Source of the DNA: Vibrio bathopelagicus
GTDB lineage: Bacteria; Pseudomonadota; Gammaproteobacteria; Enterobacterales; Vibrionaceae
Direction: 5' to 3'
NCBI RefSeq assembly: GCF_014879975.1
Contig: NZ_CP062500.1
Location: 1,550,001-1,614,000 of the forward strand
DNA: 64,000 nt
Of this stretch, positions 8,592 through 17,048 are shown piece by piece. The translations under genes and the position numbers were made by a program. Positions within the stretch are counted from its first letter, which is position 1. Every line of letters starts with the position of its first letter. The notes under the pieces are model-generated. The model ran no database searches and was not told the origin of the DNA. It saw nothing but the letters and a program-made list of their open reading frames with translations.

Positions 8592-9962
8592 TTAAGCTTT
8601 AACGGCTTCACAATCATTTGAAGAAGTTAAAGGTTTGAAGAATAACTTCGTTTCTTCGATGACGACGCGACGTAGCAAGATAAGGCCGATTAGGTTTGGA
8701 ATTGCCATTAGGCCGTTCACGATATCAGCCAACAGCCAGATCATGTCGAGCTTTAAGAATGCACCAGAAGCAACCAACGCAATGAAGATGATCTTGTAAG
8801 GCAGAACCGCTTTAGTTCCCAGTAAGAAAACAACACAGCGTTCACCGTAGTAGTTCCAGCCTAAAATCGTGGTAAATGCAAAGAAGATTAAGCCAACAGA
8901 AACCAGCATAGGGCCAAGAGTGTCCGCATTCAAACCGACAGCGAATGCATGAGTGGTCATCGCAGCACCAGAAAGATCGGTTTGCCAAGCACCCGTTAAG
9001 ATAAGTGCTAAACCTGTCATCGTACAAATGATGATGGTATCGAAGAAGGTACCCGTCATAGAGACAAGTCCTTGCTTCACACACGAGTCCGTTTTTGCCG
9101 CCGCCGCCGCCATCGGAGCGCTACCTAGGCCTGATTCGTTCGAGAACACACCACGAGCAATACCGGATTGGATAGCAAGCATGATGCTCGCACCAAAGAA
9201 ACCACCTGTTGCTGCTGTGTTGGTAAACGCAGAGGTCACAACAAGGGTAATGGCATTCAATAGTTGGTCTGCATTTGAAACCAAAACGCTTAAACACGCG
9301 ACGATGTACATGATAGCCATGGTAGGAACGACTTTTCCTGCCACCTTAGCGATAGATTGAATACCACCCAATGTTACAACCGCTACTAATATCGTAAGAA
9401 CGACAGCAGACATTTCACGGGAAGCACCAAATGAAATTTCAGTTGCGTCTAAGATAGCGTTAACTTGTGGGAAGGTACCAATACCGAAGCAGGCAACCCC
9501 CAAAGCGAACACAGCGAACATCACCGCTAACACCCTTGAACCGACACCGTATTGCAAGTAGTACATTGGGCCGCCAACCATTTCGCCATTGCTATCGGTT
9601 CTACGGTATTTAACAGCAAGTAGACATTCTGCGTATTTGGTCGCCATACCAAAGACAGCGGCAAGCCACATCCAGAATAGGGCGCCAGGGCCACCAATCT
9701 TGATTGCGGTCGCTACACCTACGATATTACCTGTACCAATCGTTGCGGAAAGCGCTGTACACAAAGCGGCGAAGCTTGAAACGTCACCCGTGCCGGATTT
9801 GTCTTTGGTGAACACCATTTTTAGCGCAGTTGGAAGGTGTCTAAACTGGAGTAAGCCTAAACGAAAAGTGAAGTAAACACCGGTGCCAACTAATAGGATA
9901 AGTAGCGGTGGTCCCCAAACGAATTGGTTGATGGTTTGAAGTGTAGCTTGTAGATGGTTCAT
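8592..9962 (-). CDS. Sodium:alanine/glycine symporter, AGCS family
   Basis: 456 residues and about 11 membrane helices. The AGCS signatures are present: ATIGTGNIVGVATAI after helix 2, GPGALFWMWLAA, and the stretch SGIARGVFSNESGLGSAP. It imports alanine or glycine with sodium across the inner membrane. A tandem glycine riboswitch precedes it in the same transcript, so glycine is very likely a substrate or controlling metabolite. The arrangement matches the classic V. cholerae glycine-riboswitch/symporter locus. The start at 9962 (MNHLQATLQTINQFVWGPP) is normal for the family. The gene is intact, in contrast to the second AGCS gene of the window. Confidence 0.94.
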   Translation of the reverse strand: MNHLQATLQTINQFVWGPPLLILLVGTGVYFTFRLGLLQFRHLPTALKMVFTKDKSGTGDVSSFAALCTALSATIGTGNIVGVATAIKIGGPGALFWMWLAAVFGMATKYAECLLAVKYRRTDSNGEMVGGPMYYLQYGVGSRVLAVMFAVFALGVACFGIGTFPQVNAILDATEISFGASREMSAVVLTILVAVVTLGGIQSIAKVAGKVVPTMAIMYIVACLSVLVSNADQLLNAITLVVTSAFTNTAATGGFFGASIMLAIQSGIARGVFSNESGLGSAPMAAAAAKTDSCVKQGLVSMTGTFFDTIIICTMTGLALILTGAWQTDLSGAAMTTHAFAVGLNADTLGPMLVSVGLIFFAFTTILGWNYYGERCVVFLLGTKAVLPYKIIFIALVASGAFLKLDMIWLLADIVNGLMAIPNLIGLILLRRVVIEETKLFFKPLTSSNDCEAVKA

Positions 9963-10094
9963 GATTTCCCCTTAATAAATTAAAAATTTAAGGAGAAGAG
10001 GGAAGGCAGTGCAGATCACAGGGATCGATAGCACTACTTAATACATACGGATTTCTAGATAGAATTCTTTTGTTAATTAAGGCTGTTGCTTTCC

Positions 10095-10347
10095 ACTCCT
10101 CTGTCCTTTTGCCTGAGAGTTTCACTTAGCGAATCACTTATAGATAAGTAATGGGCACTAAGCTTGCTCCTTCGGCGGCCGGTTTCTACAACAAAGTAGT
10201 ACGGCTCTCTCCAGAGGTTCCTCCAACAACAGTCCTCACTTTTCTGGATTTCTCCAGCATAAAGCGCCTGAAAGATTTACTTCTTCGGCGGGTTAATCTA
10301 ACTAAATGTTAATATTTAGTTAAAAACCGCTCTCCTGCAGTCTTCAT
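10095..10347 (-). ncRNA. Tandem glycine riboswitch (two aptamers) ahead of the AGCS symporter
   Basis: Read on the minus strand, the first aptamer starts near 10345 with the GGAGAGC core, has a variable AT-rich stem, and closes with CCGCCGAAGAAGTAAATC and TTTCAGGCGC. After a linker the second aptamer begins with CCTCTGGAGAGAGCC (near 10219) and ends with CCGCCGAAGGAGCAAGC, then CTCTCAGGCAAAAGGACAG. These are the conserved glycine-aptamer cores, twice, as in the cooperative tandem form of Vibrio. The 130 bases between the second aptamer and the start codon at 9962 hold the expression platform. In the V. cholerae case glycine alters expression of the following symporter. Whether it activates or represses here is not readable by eye. 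Confidence 0.95.
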
Positions 10348-10525
10348 CGGAACAATTACCTAAATAATTAGGTAATCTGTAGGCGTATCCTAGAACATAT
10401 AAAATGTGATGTCAGCTACAAAATATCTGTTTGAACAAATGTTGTTCAACTAAATGATCAAACAACGAGTCTCTGACGTAACTTGCTTATTTAAATGGTA
10501 TAAAATAGAGAAACAAGGAGGAGTT

Positions 10526-10684
10526 ATGACTCGATTAATAGCGATTGTTTTTTTATTGGCTTTGGCATTTGTACTGTTTCGTTACCGGACAAACGAAAAA
10601 CTGCAAAAAGGGGTAGTGATTGTTATCGTTAGCAGCTTCCTTTTGTATACTGCCAGCCTGATGATTTCGGAGTTAACTCGTTAG
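10526..10684 (+). CDS. Small two-helix membrane protein, 52 residues
   Basis: From the ATG at 10526, which has the strong ribosome site AAGGAGGAG five bases upstream, the frame gives 52 residues: helix at about 3-17 (LIAIVFLLALAFVLFRY), a short basic loop and a second helix at about 28-46. The frame opens earlier (10454), but that extension has no ribosome site. A TATAAA box lies about 22 bases upstream of the start, possibly a promoter. The promoter region would be shared back to back with the riboswitch transcript. No function is recognised. Confidence 0.72.
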   Translation: MTRLIAIVFLLALAFVLFRYRTNEKLQKGVVIVIVSSFLLYTASLMISELTR

Positions 10685-10756
10685 ACGTTGTGTTGAAGCA
10701 GCCACGTATTGTTCTAAAATCGGTGGTGCTCCAACTAGAGTAAGCGAGTTGACAGA

Positions 10757-10790
10757 ACTTAAGTGAAGTATTCAAGTACTAGACTTAAGT
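10757..10790. promoter_or_regulatory. Two copies of the palindrome ACTTAAGT, 26 bases apart
   Basis: ACTTAAGT occurs at 10757-10764 and 10783-10790, and the palindrome AGTACT lies between them at 10775-10780. The set sits 70-105 bases upstream of the GTG start at 10861. The spacing is about two and a half helical turns. It is a candidate operator pair; the regulator is unknown. Confidence 0.35.
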
Positions 10791-10860
10791 GGTAGGTTTA
10801 ACTGAGCCTTTAAAATTAGTGACCGCGTAACGTTAAACATATTTTTGGGAGTACCCGCTA

Positions 10861-11595
10861 GTGAACCAGCAATCTGGACAAAGCGAACAAGATGAAGTGG
10901 TTGTTATTGAAGAACGCGATAAGCGCAGTCAGCTTTATATCGGCATTGCTGCGGTTATAGGTTTGGCTCTGGGTGGCTTAATTGGTTCTACAGTGACGGC
11001 TTCGAAGTGGGAGTCCACTTATCAGGTACTAGAAACTCGTTATCAAGAATTGCGCGACAGCAAAACCGAATTGATGACGTCAGTTGAAGCTAAGGTGGCA
11101 AAAGTCGATACCGAGATCGATGCAAAAGTAGAAGCCGCTTTAGTGAAACAGACTGAAGCGCATCAAAAAGAACTGAAAGATTTAGAAAAGCAGTCTGCCG
11201 TTTTAGAAAAAGCGAATTATTCATTAGAGCAACAGCTTAATGAGCAGAAGCAAACACTAGAAGAAACTCAGCAAAACAATCAAAAGCTGAATCGTCAAGC
11301 TGACATGCAATCGACCCTTTTTGAACGTTCACGTGAAGTCTTCCGAAAAGAATTGCAGATATCTCAAGAGCTTGAAAAGCTTGAGAAAGAAAGAGATGAG
11401 CTTGAACAGAGCCTTAGTGCATTGAAAAAGGCGTGTGACGTTTTCTTAGATGGCACATCATGGGATGCGAAATCTGACGCTTGTGAGAAACAAGATAACG
11501 CGAACTCTCGACTGAGCGATATCAGACAAATGATTGAAGTTCACACTATGGATCTCAAGCAGATCAAAACGCTAACCGAAGAGATGGGCTTATAA
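10861..11595 (+). CDS. Membrane-anchored coiled-coil protein, 244 residues
   Basis: A GTG start preceded by GGGAG. After an acidic N-terminal tail (about 1-22), one membrane helix with glycine zipper spacing lies at about 25-47 (LYIGIAAVIGLALGGLIGS). The rest, about 60-200, is a long Glu/Lys/Gln-rich coiled coil. Two cysteines (CDVFLDG and SDACEKQ) lie in a short C-terminal region, followed by a final helix. Topology is probably N-in with a periplasmic coiled coil. Vibrio homologues are sometimes labelled ParA-like, but no nucleotide-binding motif is present here, so that name is not supported. Function unknown. It has its own terminator. Confidence 0.8.
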   Translation: MNQQSGQSEQDEVVVIEERDKRSQLYIGIAAVIGLALGGLIGSTVTASKWESTYQVLETRYQELRDSKTELMTSVEAKVAKVDTEIDAKVEAALVKQTEAHQKELKDLEKQSAVLEKANYSLEQQLNEQKQTLEETQQNNQKLNRQADMQSTLFERSREVFRKELQISQELEKLEKERDELEQSLSALKKACDVFLDGTSWDAKSDACEKQDNANSRLSDIRQMIEVHTMDLKQIKTLTEEMGL

Positions 11596-11997
11596 GCTCA
11601 GGAGCTTAGTCCACTCATAAGCAAGCCTGTGTGCTAGCGAATGTGTGACAGCAAGTATTCAAACGCCCACATCATGAAAATAGTGTGGGCGTTTTCGTTG
11701 TAAACGTGTGTACTTGTACTGCTCGCTTTGTTGCAGATAGCTATGTCGTATCGTTGCAGGTAGCTCAGTGGTTTCGTCTTAGGTAGCTAAGATCCGTTTG
11801 CAACCGATTACCAAGGCTATCCGTGATTAGAACCGTAAAATAGCTGTTGATATGTAGTTAGTTGAATACTTGGTGACTTTGCACGCATATTTATATGCAG
11901 GGAAAATAGCATAATGGTGGTGTTCTAGGATGAACACGCGGTCTGTTGTCATGCTGTGATTAGACCATCTCAATGGACAAGGGCAAAGGAGGGAGCC
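11596..11997. other. Intergenic region with terminator and degenerate direct repeats
   Basis: This 402-base stretch holds the terminator of the coiled-coil gene and a degenerate repeat, GTTGCAGRTAGCT at 11730-11742 and 11753-11765, with a shorter relative near 11780. Nothing else is recognised. Confidence 0.5.
11661..11696 (+). terminator. Terminator of the coiled-coil membrane protein gene
   Basis: AAACGCCCAC pairs with GTGGGCGTTT around a 14-base AT-rich loop, followed by T residues. Confidence 0.8.
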
Positions 11998-12162
11998 ATG
12001 CCTGAATACTTGTGTGAGACTTGTACTGTAGCTTATTGCTTTGATGATTGTCATTCGTTGCTAGCAAAAAGAGAAATGACTGAAGTCGAAGAGTCACTTG
12101 ACCGAAACAAAGTAAGCGAAGACCCTGATCGGCTTGAACAAGACAGTGCAGACGCTAGTTAG
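11998..12162 (+). CDS. Small cysteine-rich acidic protein, 54 residues
   Basis: From the ATG at 11998 with AAAGGAGGGAG immediately upstream. The frame opens at 11956, but the ribosome site picks the internal start. The N-terminus MPEYLCETCTVAYCFDDCH has four cysteines and a histidine (CxxC, then CxxxCH), suggesting a small zinc-binding knuckle. The rest is acidic. No family is recognised. The strong ribosome site and a terminator 90 bases downstream argue for a real gene. Confidence 0.55.
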   Translation: MPEYLCETCTVAYCFDDCHSLLAKREMTEVEESLDRNKVSEDPDRLEQDSADAS

Positions 12163-12163
12163 T

Positions 12164-12227
12164 CATTAAAATGGATAGGTATCAAAACGGGTAGGTATCA
12201 AAACAGATAGGTACTAAAACGGATAGG
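12164..12227 (+). repeat. Tandem 16-base repeat, four units
   Basis: Units at 12164, 12180, 12196 and 12212 follow the pattern TATCAAAACGGATAGG with a few substitutions. The array begins right after the stop of the 54-residue gene and before its terminator. It looks like a small minisatellite, useful for strain typing. Confidence 0.8.
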
Positions 12228-12253
12228 CATAGTGCTAGCTTTGATTCAGGCAT

Positions 12254-12296
12254 AAAAAATCCCTACGAGCTAAGCAATAAGCCAGTAGGGATTTTA
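12254..12296. terminator. Bidirectional terminator between the 54-residue gene and the second AGCS gene
   Basis: AAAAATCCCTA pairs with TAGGGATTTT over a 21-base loop region. T runs lie on both strands. It lies between convergent genes. Confidence 0.7.
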
Positions 12297-12391
12297 GTTA
12301 AGTTGCATTACTGTTCTCGCTTTCTCAAGCAAAGGATATTACAAAAATTTTTAGAACAGTGTTATTCGACCATAAATTATTAACGAGAAGA

Positions 12392-13932
12392 CTATTTCTC
12401 GTAAGTTTTGATTTCGCCTGATTTAACGCGAGCAACAAATGATTGCAGTTCTTTCTTCACGACAGGCATTAGGAAGTACAGGCCAAGAATGTTGAAGATC
12501 GACATAGCAAAGATAGCCGCATCAGAGAAGTCGATTACCGCGCCAAATTGAATCGTCGCACCAATAACAACAAACACACAAAACATCACTTTGAAAACCA
12601 GTTCCGTTGTTTTGCCTTCACCAAATAGGTAAGTCCAAGCCTTAAGACCGTAGTACGACCAAGAAATCATTGTCGAAAACGCAAACATGATTACCGCGAG
12701 AGCGAGTGTGTATTTAAACACTTCTGCAGTTTCAGTAAACGATGCAGCAGTAAGCGTCACACCTGTTAAGCCTGTTCCATCGAATGGACCTACGTTTAAG
12801 CCAGCGATAGTGATAACCAATGCGGTCATTGTACAAATGATTACCGTATCAACGAATGGTTCTAATAGTGATACAAGACCTTCCGTGATTGGTTCTTTTG
12901 TTTTTACGGCTGAGTGAGCGATTGCTGCTGAACCTACACCGGCTTCGTTTGAGAACGTAGCACGTTTCAGACCTTGGATTAAGGCACCAATAAATCCGCC
13001 AACCACACCTTCACCGGTAAATGCACCTGTAAAGATGGCACTAAACGCAGGACCAACTTGATCAAGGTTAGAACCGATAACAATGAGAGCCATACCGATA
13101 TACAGAGCAGCCATCCAAGGAACAACTTTTTCTGTTACCGATGCAATAGAAGGCATACCGCCAACAATAACGGAAAACACTAAGGTAGCGAGTACAAGCC
13201 CTGTGATAACACCGTATTCACTAGGTACATCAAATGCGTAAGTGAGCATGGCATGTGCTTGGTTCGCTTGGAACATGTTACCACCGCCCAATGCACCTAA
13301 AATACACATTAACGCAAAACCAATAGCAAGGACTTTACCCAGTCCACCCAACCCTCTTTCACCTAGGCCTTGGCTCAAGTAGTACATTGGACCACCAGAA
13401 ACGACACCTGAAGGTAAAATGGTTCGGTATTTCACACCTAAGGTACACTCACAGAACTTAGAAGCCATACCCAGAAGGCCACACAAGATCATCCAGAATG
13501 TCGCGCCAGGACCACCAATCGCGAGTGCAGCACCTACACCTGCAATATTACCCAGTCCGACAGTTCCTGAAAGCGCTGTTGTTAACGCTTGAAAGTGAGA
13601 AACTTCCCCATCTTCTTTGGAGTTAGGGTCGGTATACTTACCTTTGATAATGTCTATCGCCATACCAACACGTTTAAATTGAACAAAGCCAAAATAAACA
13701 GTGAAGATAATCGCGGCGAGCAAGAGCCAACCAACAATGATTGGGAAGTTTGCTTCACCAAGCGGAACACTTTTAAATATTAATCCAACGAACCACCCTG
13801 TGTAGTCATTGAAAAAACCATCAACACTTTTACTCAAGTTACTGATACTTTGGCTAAATGATCCTTCTTCTGCAAATGCACTGGAACTAAATAATAATAT
13901 AAACCCAAAAATAATTCACGTATGTTTTTCAT
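12392..13932 (-). CDS. Second AGCS sodium:amino-acid symporter, N-terminus broken by one base
   Basis: The open frame (12392-13837) encodes an AGCS symporter: VGLGNIAGVGAALAIGGPGATFW, KRATFSNEAGVGSAAIAHSA and 10-11 helices. It has no ATG, only a poor TTG at 13837. Upstream, an ATG at 13932 with AGGA before it starts MKNIRELF. Adding one T to the T5 run at 13908-13912 joins this to FGFILLFSSSAFAEEGSFSQ and then to the symporter, giving a normal signal-peptide N-terminus and 1542 bases (513 residues). The break is therefore a single lost base, from mutation or consensus error. Otherwise the gene is complete. It is about 50 residues longer at the N-terminus than the riboswitch-controlled AGCS gene. 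Sodium-coupled uptake of alanine, glycine or a related amino acid is expected. Confidence 0.85.
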
Positions 13933-14387
13933 GGTTTTCCTGTCTTTTTATTAAATTATGTTTGCTACTGTTGTGTTTGTTTTCTATTTGATTTTTATAT
14001 TTTAGTGATTTATCTACTTCATTTGACGGCAACACAAACGGCTGTATCTAAGTCGAAAAACGAAATAAAGATAAGTACTGATCTTGCTTTATATGGATAT
14101 CCTTTTGGTATGTGAACCAATAAGACTATGGCATTCGGCTAGCTAAGTCCTACTGATAATCCTATACACAAAAACAATACCAACAAAGAAATTTTTACAA
14201 TAAATTTACATTTGTTCGGGTTTTGTCATTGTTTTGGAATAAGCGGGCGAGTTTTGGCTTGAAAATGGCATATGCAGTCGTAGCTATAGCAACTGGTGGA
14301 TTTCGTTATGTAGGCGTTTTTATCCTTGCTTAAAACGCTTTCCACTAAATTCTGAGAGCGATGGAAGAAGGGGGGCTGAGAGTGGCT

Positions 14388-14452
14388 GATAATAATGAAA
14401 CAGGCAGATAATAGTGAGAACGACGGATAATAGGGAGAGTGGAAGATAATAG
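14388..14452 (+). repeat. Degenerate 19-base tandem repeat around GATAATAG, four units
   Basis: GATAATAR begins at 14388, 14407, 14426 and 14445, exactly 19 bases apart. The spacers between are purine-rich and variable. Confidence 0.75.
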
Positions 14453-14531
14453 GAAAGTAGGCGAGTTTGAATATCTGATATGTTCTGGAGGTTTTAGACA
14501 TTCGATATTGAGGATGTAATCGGATCTAAGG

Positions 14532-14564
14532 ACATTAAAAAAGCCCTTTATCAGAGCTTTTTAA
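14532..14564 (-). terminator. Terminator of the TolC-HlyD-permease operon
   Basis: TTAAAAAAGC pairs with GCTTTTTAA around an 11-base loop. On the minus strand it ends in a T6 run, 49 bases beyond the last stop of the operon. Confidence 0.75.
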
Positions 14565-14612
14565 TTGTTTTTGAAGAACCACAAATCTGATGGTTCAACA
14601 TTCTTTGTTTAG

Positions 14613-15773
14613 CTAGTGGGGACTGACTCGACTGATGCTCTTGCTTGATTTATGAAAGAGCTTGAGTGCCAGCAACGAGCCCCATAGCAGAACTTGTCCC
14701 CATAATAGCGTCCATTGAGGTGCTACTTCTTGCCAAGACGCACCCATTTGATTGAGTGCCAAGAAACCTTGGATAGCTGGTGTGCTTGGAAACAGTTGTG
14801 ATAACAGTACCAACCATTCAGGCATCATTTCAATCGGCCAGATAAAACCTGAAGAGAAGATCAGTGGCATTGAACTGATTAACACAACAACCGTGACTAA
14901 CTCTCTTCGTGGCACTAGCTCACCAATAAAAATTCCAATCAAACAGCTTGCTAGTAAGAAGGGCAGTAGCAGGGTTAAAATTTGTGTTGTTGAGGCGAGC
15001 AGGTTAATCCCATACATCGAAAAGCTTGCGCCGAAGTAGTACATGGACAACAAGTAATAAATGCCCACTAAAGTACAGCAGCGAGCAAGCATCAGTTTCG
15101 CGGGAGAGGTTTTGCTCCAATAGCCAAACGTTGATTGAGCGTTTTGTGTTGCGCCAACTAAACCAGAAGCCATGGCTAAGGTTTGTTGTAAGATCAAAAC
15201 AAATACCGCGGGAACCACGTAATCGATGTATCCCATGCGACTATTGAAGGTTGGCTTTAGGTTTAAGCTAAATGCGCTGTAACCTTTGGCTGCGGATTCT
15301 AACGGGACACCTTCGACCAATAAGTGACTGACCTTAACTTGCGCGGCTAACGTGCCTCCAGCCTTAGCAAGCCCTTCAACAATGGTTCCGTACACCAAGA
15401 AGTAAGATGCATCACCGGCATAAGAGAGCGTTGGGCTTTTACCAAGAAGTAAGTCTTTATAGAAATCTTCTGGGATGACAATGAACCCGCCAATCTCTTG
15501 GTCAAGAACGGCTTGTTTCGCATCTTCAATAGTGGAATCTCGACGTACTAAGTCGATTTGAGACGTGGCATCGACCATTCGTTCTAATTGGTAGCTGCTT
15601 TGACTCTTGTCCAAGTTTACAACCGAAGCTTTCAATTGTTCAGGTACTTGATTTGCGTAAGGCAGTGGGTACAAGAATGAATAGAAGACCACACCGCCGA
15701 AGACGGTTAGCAATACGACGGGATTACGCAGAACAGCCAATAGTTCTTGTTTCAGCAGTTGAGTAAAGCTCAT
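14613..15773 (-). CDS. ABC-2-type permease, second of a pair
   Basis: 386 residues. An N-terminal membrane helix (about 17-35) is followed by a large periplasmic domain (about 40-170) and five or six C-terminal helices, the layout of the ABC-2 family (YbhS/YbhR/YhhJ type). FGGVVFYSFLYPLPYANQVP and the C-terminal SGFIWPIEMMP segment are typical. Its start overlaps the upstream permease stop by ATGA, so the two are translationally coupled and probably form a heterodimer. It is the last gene of the efflux operon. The energy-coupling ATPase usual for this family is not in the operon. Confidence 0.85.
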   Translation of the reverse strand: MSFTQLLKQELLAVLRNPVVLLTVFGGVVFYSFLYPLPYANQVPEQLKASVVNLDKSQSSYQLERMVDATSQIDLVRRDSTIEDAKQAVLDQEIGGFIVIPEDFYKDLLLGKSPTLSYAGDASYFLVYGTIVEGLAKAGGTLAAQVKVSHLLVEGVPLESAAKGYSAFSLNLKPTFNSRMGYIDYVVPAVFVLILQQTLAMASGLVGATQNAQSTFGYWSKTSPAKLMLARCCTLVGIYYLLSMYYFGASFSMYGINLLASTTQILTLLLPFLLASCLIGIFIGELVPRRELVTVVVLISSMPLIFSSGFIWPIEMMPEWLVLLSQLFPSTPAIQGFLALNQMGASWQEVAPQWTLLWGQVLLWGSLLALKLFHKSSKSISRVSPH

Positions 15774-17041
15774 TGTTTTACTCCTTGTTGTTCTGATTTC
15801 TCTTGTTGTGCTTGTGTTGACGGTGCTGCTTGTGCAGATAGAGCTGATTGCGTTAAGTGTTTCTTAATTAACAAGATAACCACGAAGGCAGGGACTGCGT
15901 ACCACAACATGGAAGTAAGGCTCATTAGCGAGTGTGCCGCGCTCACTCCATAACTGGATTGCGCTGTTTGTACTTCGATGTAGTGGCTCACTGGCAGTAA
16001 GCTTCTCCAAACTTGAGCAGCAGTGTTCATGTCAGTTACTGGGAAGGTAATTCCCATGAACGCAAAACTTGGCGCGGTGAAAGCACCCGCGAAACTCATG
16101 GCTCTAGCTGGATCAAGCGTTAAGAAGAAAAACAAACAACCCATGATGATACAACTGATGACAGTAAGCAGCAGGGCAATGGTCAGTGCCATAAAGCTGC
16201 CATTGAATGGCCAGTCTAATAGGCCATAGAACCAAAAGCTAAAGGCAATACCAAACGCAAAAAACAGTGCCACATAAGGCATTAATGTTGATGCCAGTGA
16301 TTTGATAGGAGAGTTCGATAGCCATGCTTTCAAACCGCGAGCGCGTACGTTTGCAGTCAATACTAAGATCGTGCCGACCACTATCATGATCTGCCATAAC
16401 GCAGGAATTACGGCTGATACCAAGAACTGCGCATAACTGGTGTTCTTATTAAACAATGGCGTGATCTGGCTCTGCACCGTGACCGCTTGCCCCAATGCCG
16501 ATTGTACTGTCGTATCACCGTGTGAAAGCTGTTTAACCACTTCGAGTTGTGCGTTAAATGTGCCTTGAGCCTGCAGCAGAGCCGAGTTCACCAGTTTACC
16601 GATTAAGATAAATTGGCTGTTGTAGAACACGGAAACTTGCGGGTTTAATCCTAGGTAGATATCTCGGTCAAAGTGTCGAGGGATGACAACATAGCCATAG
16701 ATATCGCGTTCAATCATCGCCTTAGCAGCTTCACTCGCCGAGCTGTACTTTTGAGTCACTTGTAGCGTCGGTGAGGCATCAACTAAGCGCGTGAACTGTT
16801 GCGAAATTTGGCTATGTTCAAGATCAACCACCGCAACGGGTAAGTCACGGGCGATGCCTTGCGAGAAAATCAGCCAAATACTGGCAGCAAGAAGCAAGGG
16901 TATCCAAGTTAGGCACGACAACAACCACTTGTCTTTGCGGACAATCGCCCACTGCCTAAGCAAGGTATTCTTCGTTCTATGATGCTCAGTTGATTGTGAG
17001 CCTTTAGATTGCGCTCCAGTAGATTGAGAGTTAGCAGACAT
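15770..17041 (-). CDS. ABC-2-type permease, first of a pair
   Basis: 423 residues with the same architecture as the downstream permease: a helix at about 40-60, a periplasmic domain (DLPVAVVDLEHSQISQQFTRLV), then C-terminal helices. The C-terminal tail and the first 25 residues are low-complexity, rich in Ser, Gln and Thr, and look variable. It lies 7 bases after the HlyD gene and overlaps the next permease by 4 bases. Together with TolC- and HlyD-like partners it would make a tripartite envelope-spanning exporter. No ATP-binding protein is encoded nearby. Confidence 0.85.
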   Translation of the reverse strand: MSANSQSTGAQSKGSQSTEHHRTKNTLLRQWAIVRKDKWLLSCLTWIPLLLAASIWLIFSQGIARDLPVAVVDLEHSQISQQFTRLVDASPTLQVTQKYSSASEAAKAMIERDIYGYVVIPRHFDRDIYLGLNPQVSVFYNSQFILIGKLVNSALLQAQGTFNAQLEVVKQLSHGDTTVQSALGQAVTVQSQITPLFNKNTSYAQFLVSAVIPALWQIMIVVGTILVLTANVRARGLKAWLSNSPIKSLASTLMPYVALFFAFGIAFSFWFYGLLDWPFNGSFMALTIALLLTVISCIIMGCLFFFLTLDPARAMSFAGAFTAPSFAFMGITFPVTDMNTAAQVWRSLLPVSHYIEVQTAQSSYGVSAAHSLMSLTSMLWYAVPAFVVILLIKKHLTQSALSAQAAPSTQAQQEKSEQQGVKQ

Positions 17042-17048
17042 ATGTCAC

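Larger units (their letters stand above)
13933..14612. other. 680-base intergenic region with a 19-base repeat array
   Basis: The region holds the promoter side of the second AGCS gene, an AT-rich stretch without a recognised site, the 19-base repeat array and the terminator of the efflux operon. A 91-codon minus-strand frame (14226-14501) spans the repeat array; it has repetitive, low-complexity composition and no ribosome site, so it is not called. Confidence 0.5.

Noticed and set aside
10861..11595. ParA-like partitioning protein label for the coiled-coil gene
   Set aside because: No Walker-type nucleotide-binding motif is present; the protein is a membrane anchor plus coiled coil.
11755..11825. 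tRNA-like D-arm text (GTAGCTCAGTGGTT)
   Set aside because: No acceptor stem, anticodon arm or TTCGA T-arm can be placed around it; it is part of a degenerate direct repeat.
14226..14501. Minus-strand frame of 91 codons over the GATAATAG array
   Set aside because: It exists only because the 19-base repeat lacks stops in one frame; no ribosome site and biased composition.
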